Part shown: positions 6,526-8,838 of the stretch, piece by piece
Layout: every line of letters begins with the position of its first letter
How positions within the stretch are numbered: the first letter of the stretch is position 1
Assembly (NCBI GenBank): GCA_018224345.1
Contig: JAGTUW010000064.1
Span: forward strand, 1-8,838
DNA from: Bacteroidota bacterium
GTDB lineage: Bacteria; Bacteroidota; Ignavibacteria; SZUA-365
Direction: 5' to 3'
DNA length: 8,838 bases
Position numbers and translations under genes: made by a program
Notes under the pieces: model-generated
What the model was told of the DNA's origin: nothing
Database searches by the model: none
What the model saw: only the letters and a program-made list of their open reading frames with translations

Positions 6526-7479
6526 TCAGAAATCTTCAGTATCAAGGGTATCTTCTTCTTCACGGTAACGGAAGACCCAGTGCAACGGTCGGGCGTCGAA
6601 AAGATCATAGAGGTCATCGCCACTGAAGGTCGAGAGGCGAGGTTTGTCCGAGAGCGCGGCACTGACAAGACAGAGGGCGAAATGTCCATCATGTTCGGCA
6701 CGGGCGTATTCGAGTTCTCCGAGCATGAACTCTATCGTGTCGTTGACATTTCCCTTGACGACGATATGCAGATGATCATCGCCCATCGTGCATTGGAGAT
6801 CGTACCCCTCCTCGGGATCGTCAACGTGCAACACCGTCCAGCCTTTCTCTTCGAATGCCCAGACGACAAAATCCATCGCCGCTGACCGGACACGGCGGTT
6901 CAGCTGCTCATCGGCGAAGCTGAGGGAAATGGCCGCGAGATCGGAATCATCGATTTCATCTTCTTCCTCCTGTTCATCAGCGATGGAGAGGAAATCCTGA
7001 AAAGGCTGTGAGAGTACCTGATCGAGCAGCAGTGCGGATGCGGGGGTGATTTCATGCACACCCTGCAGCGACTGCTCATCAACTTCGTCTCCGTCTGCGA
7101 AGCGCAACGGTTTCGTCCCTCCTTCCGGGGTCAGGATACGGAGATCACCCACTTCCTCCATCAGGAGCTGTCGAGTAAAATACTGTTCCGTCGCAAACCC
7201 TTCCACCGGCAGGATGTACTCTGCTGCTGCTTCCACATCATCGTCAATGACAGACATCGCCGCTGTACGTGATGTCAGGACGCTACCGACAGGTATGCCA
7301 CCGATGAGCATGACCTGTCCGTCATAAACACTGATGATGTAGACCACATCACCCGGTGCAACACCCATACGCTGGAAATCATCGCCGGCGGAATAGCTGA
7401 GCATCGTACCACTGAGTCTGGCACGAAAGCGTGCCCCGCACTTTTCGTCCGACCAGAAATGCATGAAATAGCGCGCCAT
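6526..7479 (-). CDS. Uncharacterised protein: PUA/EVE-like N-terminus, DUF3883-like (NO VEIN C-terminal) domain
   Basis: 317 residues, function unknown, no signal peptide or membrane segment, acidic overall. The N-terminus (about 1-65; MARYFMHFWSDEKC, then GDVVYIISVYDGQVMLIG at 43-60) resembles the PUA/EVE-like modules found beside DUF3883 domains, some of which bind modified bases. A Glu/Asp-rich linker follows (about 168-180). The C-terminal part (about 195-285) has the order of a DUF3883 domain: AMDFVVWAFEEKGW (201-214), EGYDL (224-228), HIVVKG (238-243) and GELEYAR (254-260). DUF3883 normally reads IEVKG, part of a PD-(D/E)xK nuclease-like motif; here that Glu is Val240 while Asp227 and Lys242 remain, so nuclease activity is doubtful. 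Start: ATG at 7479 has AAGGGG about 7 bases upstream; the frame stays open to 7812, but the added 111 residues look like untranslated sequence. First gene of a likely operon with rlmI. Domain names are from recognition by eye. Confidence 0.75.
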   Translation of the reverse strand: MARYFMHFWSDEKCGARFRARLSGTMLSYSAGDDFQRMGVAPGDVVYIISVYDGQVMLIGGIPVGSVLTSRTAAMSVIDDDVEAAAEYILPVEGFATEQYFTRQLLMEEVGDLRILTPEGGTKPLRFADGDEVDEQSLQGVHEITPASALLLDQVLSQPFQDFLSIADEQEEEDEIDDSDLAAISLSFADEQLNRRVRSAAMDFVVWAFEEKGWTVLHVDDPEEGYDLQCTMGDDHLHIVVKGNVNDTIEFMLGELEYARAEHDGHFALCLVSAALSDKPRLSTFSGDDLYDLFDARPLHWVFRYREEEDTLDTEDF

Positions 7480-7988
7480 CGTAGAGCCCCTTGTTGTTGC
7501 AATGGAGCAATATACAAAATATGGAGTGGAAGGAGCAGGCGGTGCAGAATTCATTGCACAGTGCGTCCTGACTGCTTCCGCATTCGAACAATAATAATTC
7601 GTCCCTGTTTCCCGGCAAGACGGCAAGCCGACAGCGGGAAAGTCATCAATGCCATGACGAGCATCTCCAGCACTTCTTGCCGGGTGTGAATAATCGGCGC
7701 AGTGCCGCCATGTCACCGCACCGCGGCCGTGATTATTATTCACGCCCTTTTGGTGGTTTTTTTCTTGTTTATGTATGGAAAAACTTCTATTCTGTCTGTA
7801 AGTTTTCTCCATCCGGCGAAAGCTCTATGAAAATACGATTTATGCATACAGCCTGTATCCTCCAAAATATCACTCTGTGTGCATCCTTCACGAAGCAACA
7901 GGCTTTCATTTCAGGAAATCCTGACGCATGCGTAGATAAGTTATTGAAATAAAGTAGAAACTATCATCCCACATTATTCAGGAGTCCA
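7480..7988. other. 509-bp divergent intergenic region
   Basis: Separates the minus-strand PUA/DUF3883-like gene from the plus-strand exported protein and should hold promoters for both. Near the left gene, the minus strand reads TATTTTG (about 7515-7521), a partial TAnnTTTG match without a clear -33 box. The middle holds two adjacent inverted-repeat structures (7611-7745; separate entry). On the right there are three short dyads: ATACAG-C-CTGTAT (7846-7858), TCAGGA-AA-TCCTGA (7911-7924) and ACGCATGCGT (7924-7933); short palindromes like these are expected by chance a few times in a window this size. I see no convincing coding region here. Confidence 0.6.
7611..7762 (+). other. Clustered inverted repeats, possible structured RNA followed by a T run
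   Basis: CCCGGCAAGA (7611-7620) is the exact reverse complement of TCTTGCCGGG (7675-7684) and would close a loop containing two smaller hairpins: CGG-CAAG-CCG (7621-7630) and GTCAT-CAATGCC-ATGAC (7642-7658). Directly after it, GTGAATAAT (7686-7694) pairs with ATTATTCAC (7735-7743), continued by CGGC (7695-7698) with GCCG (7726-7729) across a bulge. A T-rich stretch with seven T follows at about 7757-7763. The strand is guessed from that T run. It might be a structured leader or an RNA, or simply two chance dyads; I recognise no known family. Confidence 0.3.
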
Positions 7989-8838
7989 ATGAAAACTTCG
8001 ATTTACACACACTCATCGATCACAGGCAATCGCGTGCTGTCGATTATCTTTGCTGTGATTTTCTCACACATGGTCGGCGCCAGTTTCATTGCGGAAGCAC
8101 AGACCATGCTCCCGTTGCCGCAATACGGTTCGACCTATACCTCCAGTCAGATCCGCGGATTCTGGTTCCAGGCACCGACGGATTTCACCATCGTCGGCGT
8201 CAAAGTGCCGACCGATGTCGGCAACGGTGCACAGAGCGTGCAGATCATACGCTTCGCTGCCGGTCCGCCGCCTGTGTTCGCAGCGTCGACGACCGCGCAC
8301 ACCTCCCTCGGGTTGTGGACCAACATCAATACCACAACAGTCATCCCCTGCAATATCAACATTCAGTCAGGCGACTACATTGCCGTGTTCGGCACGCGAG
8401 CCAGCGGCACGAACAATGCGAATTCCTACGGTACCCCTTCAGGTCCCTATAGCTCGAGCATTCTCGGCTACCAGACAACGTTGACCCGTATGGTCTATCA
8501 GTCCGGCAGCTATCCCGTCCAGGCGGTTTCTCAGGAGACCAGCGGTTCGATTGCACGCGTGGAAGTGTATTACACGCCGACGGTCACAGGTCCGAACGAC
8601 GCCGGTATCGCCTCCATCGATTCACCGCAGGATTTCTGTGCCGGCCAGGAAGCTGTCACCGTCACACTGCGGAATTACGGCACCAATCAGCTTACATCGG
8701 CAACGATCAACTGGACACTGAACGGTGCCACACAGACCGCAGCCAACTGGACAGGTTTGCTCGATACGACCAATATCACAGCGCGACAGACACAGGTCAC
8801 GCTGGCGACCATGAATTTCCAGTCCGGAACCCCCTACA
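7989..8838 (+). CDS. Exported protein with CARDB-like domain, 3' end cut off by window edge
   Basis: 283 codons are present and the frame stays open to the window edge. The N-terminus is a signal peptide: a long n-region to Arg15, a hydrophobic core (VLSIIFAVIF, 16-25, continuing to about 35) and a likely cleavage site after IAEA (34-37). Residues about 40-195 form a Gly/Ser/Thr-rich, beta-rich region I do not recognise (LPLPQYGSTYTSSQIRGFWF near its start). From about 203 (NDAGIASIDSPQDFCAGQEA) it resembles CARDB/Ig-like repeats, with the typical VTLRNYGTNQLTSATINWTL (225-244, one residue trimmed at each side by eye). Such proteins in Bacteroidota-related bacteria are often large surface or type IX-secreted proteins with a C-terminal sorting domain, which would lie beyond the window, so that part is inference. 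The start is supported by GGAG four bases before the ATG and by the signal peptide. Divergent from the left-hand gene across a 509-bp gap. Confidence 0.85.
   Translation, partial: MKTSIYTHSSITGNRVLSIIFAVIFSHMVGASFIAEAQTMLPLPQYGSTYTSSQIRGFWFQAPTDFTIVGVKVPTDVGNGAQSVQIIRFAAGPPPVFAASTTAHTSLGLWTNINTTTVIPCNINIQSGDYIAVFGTRASGTNNANSYGTPSGPYSSSILGYQTTLTRMVYQSGSYPVQAVSQETSGSIARVEVYYTPTVTGPNDAGIASIDSPQDFCAGQEAVTVTLRNYGTNQLTSATINWTLNGATQTAANWTGLLDTTNITARQTQVTLATMNFQSGTPY

Noticed and set aside
7480..7812. 111-residue N-terminal extension of the PUA/DUF3883-like protein
   Set aside because: Composition is Cys/His-rich and unlike the rest of the protein; a good ribosome-binding site precedes the ATG at 7479, and the family begins there.
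7924..7933. 10-bp palindrome ACGCATGCGT as an operator
   Set aside because: Perfect 10-bp palindromes are expected several times by chance in a window of this size, and it is not repeated.

Overview
The window (about 53-55% G+C by eye) holds six genes on the minus strand, read right to left, and the start of one divergent gene on the plus strand at the right edge. Three signs point to a member of the Bacteroidota/Chlorobiota/Ignavibacteriota assemblage, perhaps a Kapabacteria- or Ignavibacteria-like lineage: atpD-atpC stand apart from the other ATP synthase genes, promoter-like boxes resemble TAnnTTTG/TATCTT, and a secreted protein carries a CARDB-like repeat of the kind common in type IX-secreted proteins of that group. 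This placement is inference; no rRNA or other marker is present.

Layout. 1-1000 (-): mannose-1-phosphate guanylyltransferase, its C-terminus cut by the window edge. 1055-1091: hairpin plus T-rich tail, probably the end of the atp transcript. 1113-1520 (-) atpC and 1531-2940 (-) atpD: epsilon and beta subunits of the F1 ATPase, with a plausible promoter at 2987-3015. 3115-3184: a 16-bp tandem repeat that ends against the stop codon of the next gene. 3185-4975 (-): an exported GH13 alpha-amylase-like protein in which most catalytic signature residues are replaced. 4976-5293: a 318-bp gap with two copies of a palindromic 11-mer, a candidate promoter for the GH13 gene, and, on the opposite strand, a TATCTTTG box followed about 100 bp later by a very strong intrinsic terminator, which suggests a small RNA. 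5294-6493 (-) rlmI (23S rRNA m5C methyltransferase) and 6526-7479 (-), a PUA-like/DUF3883-like protein, form a likely two-gene operon. 7480-7988: a 509-bp divergent intergenic region with clustered inverted repeats. 7989-8838 (+): the N-terminal part of a large exported CARDB-containing protein.

How the genes relate. atpD-atpC is a housekeeping unit supplying the catalytic head and the regulatory/stalk subunit of ATP synthase. ManC makes GDP-mannose for glycans. RlmI and its upstream partner may share a link to ribosomal RNA, since both carry a PUA-type domain, but the partner's function is unknown. The observations I find most interesting are the apparently non-catalytic secreted GH13 protein, the DUF3883-like protein that has lost the Glu of its nuclease-like motif, and the candidate small RNA between the GH13 gene and rlmI. 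No mobile element, CRISPR array, tRNA or rRNA gene was seen.
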